This document shows, one piece after another, positions 1 to 11,461 of a stretch of 64,000 bases of DNA. A model generated the notes under the pieces. The model saw only the letters and a list, made by a program, of their open reading frames with translations, was not told where the DNA came from and searched no databases. The position numbers were made by a program, and so were the translations under genes. Location: NCBI GenBank assembly GCA_905221605.1, contig CAJNDS010002290.1, positions 857,501 through 921,500 of the forward strand, read 5' to 3'. Numbering within the stretch: the first letter of the stretch is position 1; each line of letters starts with the position of its first letter. The stretch is from Symbiodinium natans (taxonomy: Eukaryota; Sar; Dinophyceae; Suessiales; Symbiodiniaceae).

Positions 1-1189
1 CTATAAACCCTAAAACCCTAAAGCCCCAAATCTTCGAGTCGAATCGGCCTTGACCCAAGGCATGTTGGCCATGCTTTCGCAGCCTTTCAGCCAGGAGATG
101 GTTTCAAGGGGCTGGTGCGTTTTGGGGCTTAAACCCTAAACCCTAAACCCTAAACCCTAAACCCTAAACCCTAAACCCTAAACTCAGGGCTTCGAGGGCA
201 GAGGGCTTCCAGGGCTTGGAGTTCAGGGTTGAGGGGTAAGACGAAGGGTTTCCAGTTTGGGGTTGTGGGGCGTATCTTGCTAGTTCTCCATAGGGGATCA
301 AGGAATTCGGTTCTCTTTCAGGGTTTGAAAGGAGGATTGGATACAAGGCATGGTCGGTACAGTACCGGAAGTAAGGCAGAGTCGTTTCACAGTGGAGAGA
401 ATGTGAAGAAGATGAACCGGAGGGAACGTTAAGAAGATGAGCAAAGCAACTGGGTTTTATAACGCAGGCAACAAGTACAATAAATAGCGTCTTCGTCTCA
501 TCAGTTTATCAAAATGATACTCCTGTTGGGGCTGCTCCTGCTCAGAAAATGGTCCACATGAATTGCGAGACATGCGTTGCAATGAAGCTACCGGCATTAA
601 GAAGTATCAAACCCTCAGGTTGGGGGTCAGGTAAAACGCTCTAAATTGCAGTCCTTCTGACATAGATGAGGCTCATATCGCAATAGTCCTTCTGAAAAAG
701 TGAGCTGAATACGCGTACTTCAACATCCGTGTATCGCCAGTTGCTTCTTCAGACCTCCATGCCCCATCCTTTATCTCCGAGCTTGCAGAACCCCCGGCCC
801 ACATCGTTAACCCCAAGCTCTAAGCACCGCAACCCCAAGCTGCCATGCGACAAAGGTTCCTTGACCTTGCGAACTAAAGAGCTCTTGCAGCCTGTGCACT
901 TGAGAATCAGGTCACGCATCCTTCTTGGGGTGTAGGATTTAGAGGCCCCTTTTGTCGTACTCTCTCATGCATACCTAGGGGACTTACATCCGAAGCCGTA
1001 GCACTGGTAACCCTGTTTACTTGGCAGCCCATTTCCTTCTTCGATGATGCCCATGAGCATGGCCATAACTTCCCCTAAGCCCTAAACCCTAAACCCTTGT
1101 GTCTACAAGGGAAGCCCCTTGTGCAGGATCCCAGTGGCGACGACCACGAGATGCAGGCTGGACGCCAGAATTACAGAAATAAACGTGTA

Positions 1190-1293
1190 TCCTTATGGGG
1201 CTTTGCGAAAATACGGGACCCTCAAAATTGCCCCAAATAAGATCCCTTAGAATAAGGACCCCAAGAAGGTACCCTGAATATCGTAAACTCCCA
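1190..1293. mobile_element. Foldback (MITE-like) element, family A
   Basis: The ends are inverted copies of each other: TTTGCGAAAATACGGGACC at the left and ACCCTGAATATCGTAAACTCCC at the right, around a core with CCCCAAATAAGATCCC. The same layout recurs near 6464, 10858, 38911, 39724, 46416, 54625, 55540 and 58794. No coding capacity. Confidence 0.6.
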
Positions 1294-2446
1294 CATAAAC
1301 GTGTATATCCTGATGGGCTCAAGACCACCTTCCCCCCTCTCCCCCCGCCCAGAGATTCTTTAGGGTTTTAAGGGGGTACTCTAAAAAACTATACTATAGC
1401 ATACTTATACTACATACTTTATTTTGGATACCCCCCTCCCCTCCCAGCAATAGATTCAACGGCCCTTCACAACATGTTTTAGAGCCTTACGTTTGGAGTT
1501 AAGGGACTCCCCACTAAACCCTAAACCCTAAACCCTAAACCCTAAACCCTAAACAAGGGTACCCCCTATCTTCGGAAACCTCCGTTTCTAGGACTTCTGG
1601 ATCTCATGGTTTGGGATTTGGGGCTTGAGGGGCCTCCGTAGGCTTATAAGGTTCCTACTTGCATCCCTTGGCCTGTGATTAGGGTTTAGGGTTTAGGGTT
1701 TAGGGTTTAGGGTTTAGGGTTTAGGGTTTAGGGTTTAGGGTTTAGGGCTAAACCCTGGAACCTAACCTCAAAAACCCCCATCCCTAGCGCCTAAACCCCC
1801 GAATCCAAAGCCCCAAACCCCAAATCCCTGACGCGCTTCATTTGGGAGGGGGGGGGGGGTCTTTTTGGTAATTGGCCCAGTGGTGCCCTTTACCTTTTTC
1901 TTGGTTGAAGGGTCCCTTATAAAGTAACCACCCCTGAGTGCCTTTGTTTTAAGATGGTTGCTGGGCTACTAAGCCTTTGGCCCAGGCGGATCGCCAGCTC
2001 TTCTGCCAAAGCGTGGCCTGCACAGACGACGCGACCTGCCTTTCCCCAGCCCCACTGAGGGTTGAGGTGTCGAGCGTTTTGAGGCTCTAAACCATTAACC
2101 CTGTATTAACCCTTAGCCCTTAATTCTATAATCATCCTAAACCCTAAGCCCCTTAGATAGAGCTTTTGTGGAGGCCCCACGCCCCTGGTATACAGACAAG
2201 AAGTAGTGCGGGATCGGCAGAGCTTGTACAGGGTCTCGTGTTTCTGGAGTCACTAGGGTACAAGAATTACAAAACACGCCCGAAACACCTAAAAGACCCA
2301 TTACCTACATGCAGCTCTCGAAATACGATCCCGCTTTGGTAGCGGGAATACAAGGCTCCGTAGCGGAATAGGAGGCCCAGAAGGGGCCATGATTTTGGGC
2401 TGCAAGTATGGGCTATGGGCAGTTCTCTAGATTAGGGTCCCTTGCA

Positions 2447-2641
2447 TGTATACATATATATATATATAATATTCATATATTCATGTATTTATTTATTCAT
2501 ATATTCATATATTTATATATATATATATATATTTCTATATTTCTATATATATATTTATATTTATATTTATATATTTATATATTTATACATTTATGTATAT
2601 ATATATATATGTGTGTATATGTCTATATATATATATATGTG
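2447..2641. repeat. AT-rich TATATA microsatellite
   Basis: Alternating TA, TTTATA and TTCATA units run for about 195 bases. They create spurious Tyr/Ile-rich ORFs on the plus strand that should be ignored. Confidence 0.9.
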
Positions 2642-2994
2642 GCATTTTTCCTCAGCCTACACCAGCCCAGGACGCTGGTCTTCTGGCCACTGAGCCTGCC
2701 ACGACGTCACTAGATCTGGAGCCTTGGCGTCGTAATCCCTCAACCTTAAACCCCAAGCCCTTAGGTTCCAGGATCTCTGCTGCAACAGTACAGAGGTGGT
2801 TCTTTGAAGCTTGGGCCTTCGGCTTCTGAGCAACCCGCCTAAACCCCTAAACCCTAAACCCTAAACCCTAATCCCTAAACCCTAAACCCCAAACCCTAAA
2901 CCCTAAACCCTAAACCCTAAACCCTCAACCCTCACCCCAAATCCTAGGAAGCCTAAGCAGCTTCAGAGGGAACCCAGGCGACATCAGGCAAGAG

Positions 2995-3187
2995 GGTTTA
3001 GGGTTTAGGGTTTGGGGTTTGGGGTTTGGGGTTTAGGGTTTGGGTTTAGGGTTTAGGGTTTAGGGTTTAGGGTTTAGGGTTTAGGGTTTAGGGTTTAGGG
3101 TTTAGGGTTTAGGGTTTAGGGTTTAGAGGGTTTAGGGTTTAGAGGGTTTAGGGTTTAGGGTTCAGGGTTTAGGGATTAGGGGTTTAG
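2995..3187. repeat. TTTAGGG array
   Basis: About 190 bases of TTTAGGG units with TTTGGGG and TTTAGAGGG variants at the edges. Confidence 0.95.
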
Positions 3188-4290
3188 GGCAACTTGAAGG
3201 GCGGAGAGATGTCGGTCCAGAGGCACGGAACCTTCAACCCGACAAACTTTTAGGGTTTTAGGGTTTTAGGGTTTAGGGCCCTTGAAACCCCATAGACCCT
3301 ACAGACCCTGCAAACCCCATAAACCCTGAGCAAACCCTAAGCCCTATAAACCCTAAAAACCCTAAACAGACCCTAAGCCCTGTAAACCCTATAGCCTATA
3401 AACCCTAAACAGACCCTAAGCCCCATAAACCCTATAAACCCTAAACAAACCCTATGCCCAATATGATCCCCCTAGCCTTGAAGGAGTTACCTGAACCCTA
3501 TGACCCGGTTTGCATCGATGTAAAACAACACTTCACAGCATTACCACATCTAGCTTTGAAGGAGCTATGATCCAGATAACAGTTTGGCGCGTTTACGGTT
3601 TGGGATTTCGGGTAGCGACATCGTCCCCACTTTCTACTGTTGGCTTAAGAACCCCCGCCAAAGAATAGACATATTGCTTCCTTACGAGGGCAGTATAGGG
3701 CCTGTGGTGTTTCTGTTTATCTTGCGTTGATTTTTTTTGTGTTTTTGTGTGTGGGGGGGGGGGGGGGGGGGGTGCACGTATAAGTCGGCAAGGATCCTGC
3801 TATACGGTTATGGTTATATAGGTTATATACCTTCGCAACAATCCCCTGAGCAACATCAACCACTACTCGTTCTGGCTTAGGGGCGTATAGGATTTAGGAT
3901 ACGCAACCAGGTTAGCCAGGTGACGCGTGCGAGATCACAAGGTCGGGTCCAAGCAGAACAACGTGCAACACGCCAAGCAAAATCTTCAATGGCCTTACCC
4001 ATACCTTACAAACAGCAAACCCGATACCTTAAATCCCACACCGAAAAACCCTGAAAGAAGCCTTGAAATATAGTACAACACACACACACCAAGAGAGCAA
4101 CAAGTCGGGTTTATAGTACTTAGTAAGGTTTCAAGTATGGTGATTGTACTTCTAAAACCCTAAGCCTTAAACCCCAAATGGTCACTTCTCTACAAGATGG
4201 TCCCTTTTGGGGCCCTTATCACAGTGCGGTCCAACTGTTTAGGCTACCCGAAAAGGGACCATAGTCTACAGAGCTGACGACTGACTTCTG

Positions 4291-4426
4291 CCCTAAACCC
4301 TAAACCCTAAGCCCTAAACCCTGAACCCTGAACCCTGAACCCTAAACCCTTAACCCTAAACCCTAAACCCTAAACCCTAAACCCTAAACCCTAAACCCTA
4401 AACCCTAAACCCTAAACCCTAAACCC
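4291..4426. repeat. CCCTAAA array leading to an exon acceptor
   Basis: A CCCTAAA array with a short CCCTGAA run. It ends in CCCGAACCAAG, directly before the candidate exon at 4435, so the telomeric repeat forms the pyrimidine-rich 3' end of the intron. Confidence 0.9.
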
Positions 4427-4434
4427 GAACCAAG

Positions 4435-4514
4435 GAGTTCTTTGGCAGCGAGCCCGAGCCCCTGATGGACAGCTCCGACGTGCTGCACCCTTGGCCAAAG
4501 CTACGGGGAACAAG
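4435..4514 (+). CDS. Candidate internal exon, unknown protein
   Basis: Acceptor CCAAG precedes an open frame starting EFFGSEPEPLMDSSDVLHPW and ending at a consensus donor (ACAAG|GTTCTG). The segment is unique, GC-rich and flanked by telomeric arrays. I do not recognise the protein. Whether it joins the exons at 4902-5938 is unknown. Confidence 0.5.
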
Positions 4515-4901
4515 GTTCTGGGTCGCCCTATAGACCTTTCAGGTTTAGTGTCTAGGGTTTAGGGTTTAGGGTTTAGGGTTTAGGGTTTAGGGTTTGGGTT
4601 AGGGTCTGGGTCTTTAGGTTGTAGGGTTCGGGTTTAGGGTTAGGGCTTGCTAGGGTTTAGGGTTCTTCTACCTGGGCGCCCCTCCCTGAACTATAGGACC
4701 CCCCCCAGTAGGTACTTGTTTGTCGTTTTGTTCGGGCGCCAAAGATCCCGCATCAACCCCCTGAAACGAAAACAAGCAAACCCTAAACCCTAAACCCTAC
4801 ACCTTATAAACCCTAAACTCTAGACCCTAAACCCTAAACCCTAAACCGTACTGCTGAAGGAGCCGAGCTGAATAACACACAAGCCCTGCCTTTTCTTGTA
4901 G

Positions 4902-4992
4902 CTGACCGATAAGAATACCATCAAGGCTGTTATGAATGGCTTGATCATCATAACATCGGCAGGCCTCACTACCGAGAATATCCGAGAGACCT
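4902..4992 (+). CDS. Candidate internal exon, unknown protein
   Basis: A strong pyrimidine tract and acceptor (CCTGCCTTTTCTTGTAG) precede 30 open codons, LTDKNTIKAVMNGLIIITSA then GLTTENIRET, ending at a GT donor (ACCT|GTAACT). The opposite strand is also open over a longer span but has no comparable splice signals. Function not recognised. Confidence 0.55.
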
Positions 4993-5344
4993 GTAACTTT
5001 CCAAAGTGGACTCTGCAAATAGCGAGCATACATTTCCCTTAGAGATACTGGTATATAGGCTGCCGAGGGCAATCTTCTGCCAGGATCCGAAATCCTCTTC
5101 TAGAGTTCTTAGGTAGGTAGGAAACCTGGGATAGCTTACGTTCACCCTTATTGGGTTTATGAGAACCCTTATAAACCCTAAACCCTCAACCGTCCTAAAC
5201 CCAAACCCCAAGCCCCAAGCCCTAAGCCCCAAGCCCTAAACCCTAAACCCTAAACCCTAAACCCCAAACCCTAAACCCTAAACCTAGTTAGGCTTACATA
5301 AAAGTTAGGGATCCTCGAATCATGGCACCTAAGTCGGTTCGCAG

Positions 5345-5392
5345 CCCGGTGGCAACCCTGAGAGGTGTTTTTGGCAACCTACCAAGAAGAGG
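5345..5392 (+). CDS. Candidate short exon, unknown protein
   Basis: After TTCGCAG the frame reads PVATLRGVFGNLPRR and runs into a telomeric donor (AAGAG|GGTTTAGGG, GT at 5393). Short, so moderate confidence. Confidence 0.4.
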
Positions 5393-5446
5393 GTTTAGGG
5401 TTTAGGGTTTAGGGTTTCGGGTTTAGGGTTTAGGGTCAGTACCCAG

Positions 5447-5543
5447 GTACGAGCTCGAGATCACCGTCGCCCGGGGCGCGGCTCAAGAGCGCGAGCTTGG
5501 TTGCAACTCGGCATTCAAAAGCAGGGCTTTGCCTTGCTTCTTC
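5447..5543 (+). CDS. Candidate internal exon, unknown protein
   Basis: Acceptor ACCCAG, then about 32 codons beginning YELEITVARGAAQERELG, ending at TTC|GTCTAGGG just before a TTTAGGG array. Well-balanced amino-acid composition and GC-rich third positions. Not recognised. Confidence 0.55.
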
Positions 5544-5865
5544 GTCTAGGGTTTAGGGTTTAGGGTTTAGGGTTCAGGGTTCAGGGTTTAGGGTTTAGGG
5601 TTTAGGTTTTAGGGTTTAGGGTTTAGGGTTTAGGGTTAATCCTGAAGAATCCCCTGAAGCCAGAAGCCCTACAACCCTGAACTGTTGCAAACCTAAAACC
5701 CCACAAGCGCCAAAAAGTTGAAGCCCCTAAGCCCCTAAACCCTAAGCCCCTAAACCCTAAACCCTAAACCCTAAACCCTAAACCCTAAACCCTAAACCCT
5801 AAACCCTAAACCCTACAGCCCCAAACCCTAAACCCTAAACCCTAGCCCTAAACCCTAAACCCCAG

Positions 5866-5938
5866 AAGCTGGAGGCCTCCTCTCCGCCCGGGATCCTGGC
5901 AAAGTACAAGGTTCCCAGGCGGGTTCAGCCTTTCATGG
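5866..5938 (+). CDS. Candidate internal exon, unknown protein
   Basis: A CCCTAAA array ends in CCCCAG, followed by KLEASSPPGILAKYKVPRRV and six more codons. The exon ends ATGG|GTTTAGGG, with the telomeric repeat as donor. It is bracketed by CCCTAAA upstream and TTTAGGG downstream. Confidence 0.55.
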
Positions 5939-6350
5939 GTTTAGGGTTTAGGGTTTAGGGTTTAGGGTTTAGGGTTTAGGATTTAGGGTTTAGGGTTTAG
6001 AATTAGGGTTTTAAACCCCAACTATAAGTCTACTTAGATTTTTTTAGAGGGCTTGTAAGTAGAGTTAGAATTGGGGTTACAAGTACCCATGAACCTCCAA
6101 GTCGTTTCTAGGTCATTCAGGGTTTGGCATTTTCGGGCTTTAGGGTTTAGGGTTTAGGCTTTAGGGTTCAGGGTTGCGGTTTTAGGTTGCAGGGTTTAGG
6201 GTGTGGGGTCTAGGGTTTAGGGTCTAGGGTTCAGGCTTCAGGGTTCAGGGTCTGGGGTTTAGGGTTTAAGGTTAGGGTTTAGGGTTAAGAGTCCAGGGAC
6301 CTTTGGCTTTATTTTCAGGCAGGGCTTGCAGTGCCTTGGGTCCTGTGCAG

Positions 6351-6415
6351 TTTGATTTTGAGCACGACAAACTGAACCCAGAAATTGGAATTAAGTGTCC
6401 TGTTCTACCGGCGAG
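6351..6415 (+). CDS. Candidate internal exon, unknown protein
   Basis: Acceptor CTGTGCAG and donor GCGAG|GTCCGT both match consensus. The frame between them reads FDFEHDKLNPEIGIKCPVLP. One of the cleaner exon calls in the left third; function not recognised. Confidence 0.6.
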
Positions 6416-6463
6416 GTCCGTATCTGCTGTCCATCTCTGCAGGCAATCCCTTCCTGCTACATG

Positions 6464-6564
6464 GGGGTTTCTCAAATTAGAGCTACCTTACTGGGGTCCT
6501 TCTTTGAAGGGAATTCTGCTATTTGGGGGCCTATATTAGGGGTCCCTTAGTCTCGTAAACTCCC
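6464..6564. mobile_element. Foldback element, family A
   Basis: GGGGTTTCTCAAATTAGAGCTACC at the left pairs with the TCTCGTAAACTCCC right end. The core has CTGGGGTCC...AAGGGAATTCTGCTATTTGGGG, as in the copies at 46416 and 55540. Confidence 0.6.
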
Positions 6565-6772
6565 ATATAAACCTAGATCCGGACCCTAGACCCTACACCC
6601 CTCCAAGCTTCATAAAGCCTATATACACTAGCCTATACACTAGCTTGTAAAACCTGTGATCCCTGAAACGCTGCAAACCCAAAAACCCCGCAAGCCCGAA
6701 AAAAGCCTCTACAGCCCTATACAACCCCATAACCCCCTCGCCCCCTCCCTCAACTGCAGACCCTAAACCTGG

Positions 6773-6866
6773 GATATTCCCCTTTAGACTAGCAGTCCTT
6801 AATGGGGAAAATTATCGGGGGCATTATCATCCCTATTTAGGACTGTTAGTATAAGGGGGAACAGCT
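6773..6866. mobile_element. Foldback element, family B
   Basis: Inverted ends: ATTCCCCTTTAGACTAGCAGTCC at the left and GGACTGTTAGTATAAGGGGGAA at the right. The same family is at 24912-24992 and 48043-48140. Confidence 0.65.
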
Positions 6867-6930
6867 TAACCCTAAACGGCCCTAAACCCCAAACCCCAAA
6901 CCCTAAACCCTACACCCATAAAAGCCGCAG

Positions 6931-7040
6931 GCGAAGCAGGGGGAAGGCGTCCCATCGCCCCGCCGCGCGCGCTGCGCGCACGGCGCGGGCACGCCGCCAT
7001 GGACAGGGAGGTGGTGCCACCGGCCTTCGGTCGGCACCTG
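6931..7040 (+). CDS. Candidate GC-rich exon, possibly holding a start codon
   Basis: Acceptor AGCCGCAG precedes very GC-rich sequence. An ATG at 6999 in a strong context (GCCGCCATGG) starts MDREVVPPAFGRHL, and the frame is also open upstream. A GT donor follows CACCTG. It could be a first coding exon or an internal one. Confidence 0.4.
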
Positions 7041-7261
7041 GTGCCCCCGAGCGCCTGCTTAAATGGGCTTGCAGGGGCTAAACCCTAAATCCCTAAAGCC
7101 CTAAATGCTAAACCCCTAAACCCCTAAACCCTAAACCTTAAACCTTCAACCCTAATAAACCCTGAACCTTAAAAGCCTAGCACCCAACTTAGCCCCTGGC
7201 CTTGTTCCGGGTTGTAAAAATCATAATTCTGAGTTTACCAAAGCCCTACAAGGAGGATAAG

Positions 7262-7357
7262 TCGAGTTTTCAGAGCCCTAAATTGGGTTATAAGGAGCCG
7301 AACTTAGGTTATAAGTCCCTTACCTATATTTGGCATAGTAAACGGGCCCCTCCTTGT
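7262..7357 (+). mobile_element. Dispersed short repeat, family G
   Basis: This segment, including TAAGGAGCCGAACTTAGG and TTATAAGTCCCTTA, is the reverse complement of 30440-30540. Two diverged copies in opposite orientation indicate a mobile or dispersed element. No ORF of its own. Confidence 0.6.
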
Positions 7358-8089
7358 AAGTGCCACTGTGCCGAGGCTTTTGGGTCAGAGTTTGCCTTAG
7401 GGTTCAGATTCGGGCTTAGAGTCCATAGGGTTTAGGGTAAGGGGTTTAGGGTTTAGGGTTTAGGGTTTAGGGTCCATAGGGTTTAGCGTTTCAGAACCAT
7501 CAGTGGGAGAAGCTGAATCTCACCTCAGTTGCCGCGAAGCCAGGCGTGTGATTCCCTCACGGAAGCCGCAGCCACGCCCGGCCACGACGCAGCGGGCTGT
7601 GGCCTGAAGGCTCACGGGTTGTTAAAAAAAATAAAAATATTAATAGTCGTAATAATGATAATAATTTGCAGGGTTCCAAGTCCTTCAATCTATGGTATAT
7701 CTGTTTCAAACCCTAAACCCTAAACCCAAAAGCCCTCATCGCCTTGTTTGTCCTGCTTATATCTGCCCGTGCGTCTTCAAGCATCCTATCGGTATCTGTG
7801 CCTTCAATGGCCCCACAGGAGAGGTGCCGGGAATACAGGTTTGTCGGTTTTTGTTTCATGTCGCTGCGGAAGGCGGCCTGTCAGGGCTTAGGACCCTTCA
7901 GGATTCAGGGTTAGGGATTAGATTCAGGCTTCATGGCGTTGGATGTAAAGTTTTCAAGTCAGGAACGCCACAACAATCATGAGTCTGAGTCTAGTCGACC
8001 CTAAACCCTAAAACCCTATACCCTATACCCTATAAACTATAAACCCTGAACCCTAAACCCTAACCCTGAACCCTGAACCCTAAACCCAG

Positions 8090-8123
8090 GCCACCACCTG
8101 TGGGGACCTGGAGCATGGCACAA
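8090..8123 (+). CDS. Candidate short exon, unknown protein
   Basis: AACCCAG then ATTCGDLEHGT and a consensus-like donor A|GTGAGA. The array of CCCTAAA/CCCTGAA upstream reaches the acceptor. Confidence 0.4.
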
Positions 8124-8425
8124 GTGAGATCGGCGGCTTAAGCCAAGCACCTGCCACAAGCGCAGATCCCTAAGCCCTATACCTTTAAACCCTAAACCAT
8201 AAACCCTAAACCCTGAACTAAACCCTTAAACCTAAACCACTAAATTAATGCTAAAGCCTAAACTCTAAACCCTAAACCAGAAACCCTAAACCCTAAACCC
8301 TAAACCCTAAACCCTAAACCCTAAACCCTAAACCCTCCTGAAGTTACCTGCGGCCCGCCTTACCTGCACTTTGTATTTCTAGCGCGTGACTCTGCAGTAG
8401 GAAGTACTTTTTTGTTCCTTGGCAG

Positions 8426-8560
8426 GGGCTGCGGATGTCACGGAAGTTTCTGATGATCTCAATCTCACACTGCACAGCATCTGTTCAAAGTTCTCTGGGG
8501 CCCCTCTGCCATTTCGTGGAGAAGGCCCAGGAGTCATGTCCATTGTCGGAACCGAAGCTG
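8426..8560 (+). CDS. Candidate internal exon, unknown protein
   Basis: A long pyrimidine tract (TTTTTTGTTCCTTGGCAG) leads into 44 open codons including AADVTEVSDDLNLTLHSI and APLPFRGEGPGVMSIVGTEA. It ends GCTG|GTTTAGGG, so the donor is the first unit of a TTTAGGG array (8561-8634). One of the best non-kinase exon calls; family not recognised. Confidence 0.65.
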
Positions 8561-8677
8561 GTTTAGGGTTTAGGGTTTAGGGTTTAGGGTTTAGGGTTTA
8601 GGGTTTAGGGTTTAGGGTTTAGGGTTTAGGGTTCAGGCCCGGGCCGGCTGACTAAGCTTGCGACCGTCATGGCGCAG

Positions 8678-8799
8678 GTGGTACCGTGAGTTCAAGCGGG
8701 CTGCTCTTGAAATGCCTTTTTGCTGCGTGTCAACGTGCCCAACTACCGCGCACCATGCCTGCTTCGACGCCAAAGATGCATGCGAAAAGCACAGCAAGG
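8678..8799 (+). CDS. Candidate cysteine-rich exon, unknown protein
   Basis: Acceptor GGCGCAG, 40 codons reading WYREFKRAALEMPFCCVSTC then a His/Cys-rich tail ending EKHSK, and donor AAGG|GTTTAGGG. Six cysteines in about 40 residues suggest a disulfide or metal-binding segment (inference). Likely the same gene as the exon at 8426. Confidence 0.6.
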
Positions 8800-8804
8800 G
8801 TTTA

Positions 8805-8905
8805 GGGTTTTGAGGTTTAGGGCTTAGGGCTAAGGGCTTAGGGCTTAGGGTTTAGGGCTTAGGGGGCTTAGGGCTTAGGGCTTAGGGCTTAGGGCTTAGG
8901 GCTTC
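8805..8905. repeat. Variant telomeric array (TTAGGGC)n
   Basis: A block dominated by GGGCTTA instead of GGGTTTA, showing local homogenisation of a variant unit. Confidence 0.9.
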
Positions 8906-9904
8906 ATGTATGCTTTTGCGACTTTCTTAGCGCTGGGGACTCCTGGGAGTAAGAGAACGAGGGCCTTGCCCGCTTGGGTTCTTGGTGGATGTCTAGGGTT
9001 TGTTCTGCATAACGCAACCAGCCTCCACCCCCCCCCCCCCCCCCAAATAGGGTTTAGGGTTTAGGGTTTAGGGTTTAGGGTTTAAGGTTTAGGGTTTAGG
9101 GTTTAGGGTTTAGGGTTTAAGGATATAGAGATATAGAGTAAAATAGTTACCAATTAGAAAAACCAGAAGCGGTCTTACCAAAATATGTTTACCGCAGTGA
9201 GGGCCCCCTCCAGTTTCCAAGGTCCGAATATTGTTTAGGGTTTAGGGTTTAGGGTTTAGGGTTTAGGGTTTAGGGTGAAGTGTAGGTAGTATGGGCAAGG
9301 GAGCCCCCCTCACTGTACAGGCCATGCGGGGTAAGCCTGAAACCCCAAACCCCAAGCCCCCTCCGCCCTCCGATCCAAGCAGGGTTTAGGGTTTAGGGCT
9401 TGGGGTTCATAGGGTTTCGGGTTTATAGTTTAGGGTCCCTATATCCAAAACCCTAAACCCCAAGCCCCCTCCGATCCAAGTAGGGGCCCGTCTCCCCCCA
9501 AATGAAGACGTCCGACTCATAGCTGAGGTTGTGCTGAGTGAAAACCTCAAAGATTGTTGTAGGCCGCTGCGGTTTCGGGTTTAGGGTGGGTACGTAGAAT
9601 TTCTAAATATGCAACTATGTATGCTGCAACAAACTTGAATCTCTTAAACTTTAAAGTAGTAGGGACAGCAAACTCGAGAGGGTGCTATCCGGGTCCCCAA
9701 GGAACAAAAAGCTCCAAACTTGTTACGTAATTTCTGTGCCGAGGGTTTCGCAGGGGTTAACACCCGAGAAAACCCTGCAGCCCTGCAACTGCAGTGCTAC
9801 CCATATAGTATATACTTGGGCCTTAAAGGGCTTCCTATAAAGTAACTTAAGGGTACAGTCCCTAAACCCTAAACTCTAAACCCTAAACCCTACACTGCAT
9901 CAAG

Positions 9905-9978
9905 GTGGCGAACCTAGCCACGAAGGCGTCCTCGACGTCTCAAAAGAGTGCTCTCCTCGGCCCAGACGTGAACTTCGG
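9905..9978 (+). CDS. Candidate internal exon, unknown protein
   Basis: After GCATCAAG the frame reads VANLATKASSTSQKSALLG and continues to TTCGG|GTTTAGGG, a telomeric donor. Moderately supported. Confidence 0.45.
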
Positions 9979-10390
9979 GTTTAGGGTTTAGGGTTTAGAT
10001 TTAGGGGTTAGGGTTAGAGGTTTAGGGTTTAGGGTTAGGGTTTAGGGTTCGGGTTTAGGGTTAGGGTTCAGGGTTTAGGGTCAGTAGAGGGCTTTCGGAT
10101 ATGGGGTAGGGATCCTCTGAGATCGGAAACAGCAGGTATTGACGTTTCCACATCCCAAAACCTTTTGATCCCCCCCAAAGAGTGTTGGGGAGCAGTAAAC
10201 ATGTGGAAATGACGAGTATCGCGGAAACTGACGGGGGTCTTAAAGCACGCAGCCGCATACACGAAAAACATATACTCTAGTATTCATGGCGCTCTTGATT
10301 TTGATTTTTCCTATTCTTGCACTCTTCCTTTGTACTAATGCAGTAGTTGCTCTTGTGTTTTTTGTCGGTCATTTTGTGGGACCGCAGTAG

Positions 10391-10479
10391 GCTGCCGTGA
10401 GGTTCTACTGGCCAGTGGCAGCTTTGCCCACATTCGCTGGCAAGCATGCCAAGTGAACATTCCTGGTTCGGACCTTCGG
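10391..10479 (+). CDS. Candidate internal exon, unknown protein
   Basis: Acceptor GCAGTAG, then CREVLLASGSFAHIRWQACQ and more, ending at CGG|GTTATGG. The frame is open only this way over the segment with good composition. Confidence 0.55.
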
Positions 10480-10553
10480 GTTATGGTGTAGTGAGCCCTA
10501 AACCCTAAACCCTAAACCCTAAACCCGAATCCCTAAACGCCTGTGCACCACAG

Positions 10554-10617
10554 GTTGCTTGTAACTGCCATGTTCGGAGTGTTCCTGAGGATGTGGGGCG
10601 ACGCCAGCAACGTCAAG
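10554..10617 (+). CDS. Candidate internal exon, unknown protein
   Basis: Acceptor CACCACAG then LLVTAMFGVFLRMWGDASNV and K, with a GC donor (AAG|GCACAA). The hydrophobic start could be part of a membrane helix. Confidence 0.55.
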
Positions 10618-10857
10618 GCACAACCGGGCTTAGGATTTGGGGTTTAGGGTTTAGGGTTTAGGGTTTAGGGTTTAGGGTTTAGGGGGGGGGTTTCCGAAAC
10701 CCTAAACCCTTTTTAACAGCGCCGAGTAGGGTTAGGGTTTAGGGTTTAAGGTTTTTTAGGGTTTAGGGTTTAGGGTTTAAGGTCATAGAAACCCTAAACC
10801 CTGTAAAATAGTAGGGTTATAGGGTTTGGGGTTTAGGGTTGAAGGTTGTGGGATTTT

Positions 10858-10965
10858 GGGGTTTCCGAAATGAGGGGTACCTGTTTGGGGTCCTTTTTAT
10901 AAGGCAAATCTTACTAGTTGAGGGTCTATACAGGGGTCCCTGATTTCCGGAAATCCCCCATTCAA
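10858..10965. mobile_element. Foldback element, family A
   Basis: GGGGTTTCCGAAATGAGGGG at the left and the inverted CCCTGATTTCCGGAAATCCCCC at the right flank a core with GGGGTCC and a TACTAGTT motif. Confidence 0.6.
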
Positions 10966-11285
10966 AGTCCTTGGGGTTTCTTGTCTTCCTCTACCATGTG
11001 TGCAGTTCTCGGGGCTCCTCTCTTAAAGTGCCGTAGTAACAGGGGACCCAACAAGGGACCCTAATCTCGAGAACTACCCATCACTCTTGGCAACTTCTGT
11101 GCCAGCTTGGTGAGTTTTCGTCACGGGGTTCGTCACGGGGTGCAGGCCTTGGTGGTCAAATGGATCTAGCTTGTATGCGTGCTTCATGTACTTTGGGTGT
11201 AGCGAAGGACAGGCTGTTTTTCCACCACGTAAAGACCCGATAGGTTATTTCGGGCTTCTGTAAGGATTTTCTGAGCTTGGTCAGC

Positions 11286-11461
11286 CTAAACCCTAAACCC
11301 TAAACCCTAAACCCTAAACCCTAAACCCTAAACCCTAAACCCTAAACCCTAACACCTAAACCCTAAACCCTAAACCCTAAACCCTAAACCCTAAACCCTA
11401 AACCCTAAACCCTAAACCCTAAACCCTAAACCCTAAACCCTAAACCCTAAACCCTAAACCC
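11286..11461. repeat. CCCTAAA array
   Basis: About 175 bases of nearly perfect CCCTAAA units with a single CCTAACA interruption. One of the purest arrays in the window. Confidence 0.95.

Larger units (their letters stand above)
124..4434. other. Gene-poor stretch: telomeric blocks, foldback repeats, microsatellite
   Basis: This stretch holds telomeric blocks (126-181, 1512-1553, 1678-1746, 2840-2935, 2995-3187, 4291-4426), a foldback element (about 1190-1293), an AT microsatellite, and partial foldback elements near 1870-1945 and 3642-3735. Weak exon-like pieces with AG acceptors lie near 1985-2045 (frame with DRQLFCQSV) and 2670-2730 (DAGLLATEP). None could be tied to a gene. Confidence 0.6.

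Noticed and set aside
1-200. True chromosome end
   Set aside because: Telomeric units occur in both orientations along the full window and genes lie on both sides of them.
9490-9580. Exon at about 9.5 kb
   Set aside because: Both strands are open with plausible peptides (plus LPPNEDVRLIAEVV; minus RPTTIFEVFTQHN); no basis to choose, so not annotated.
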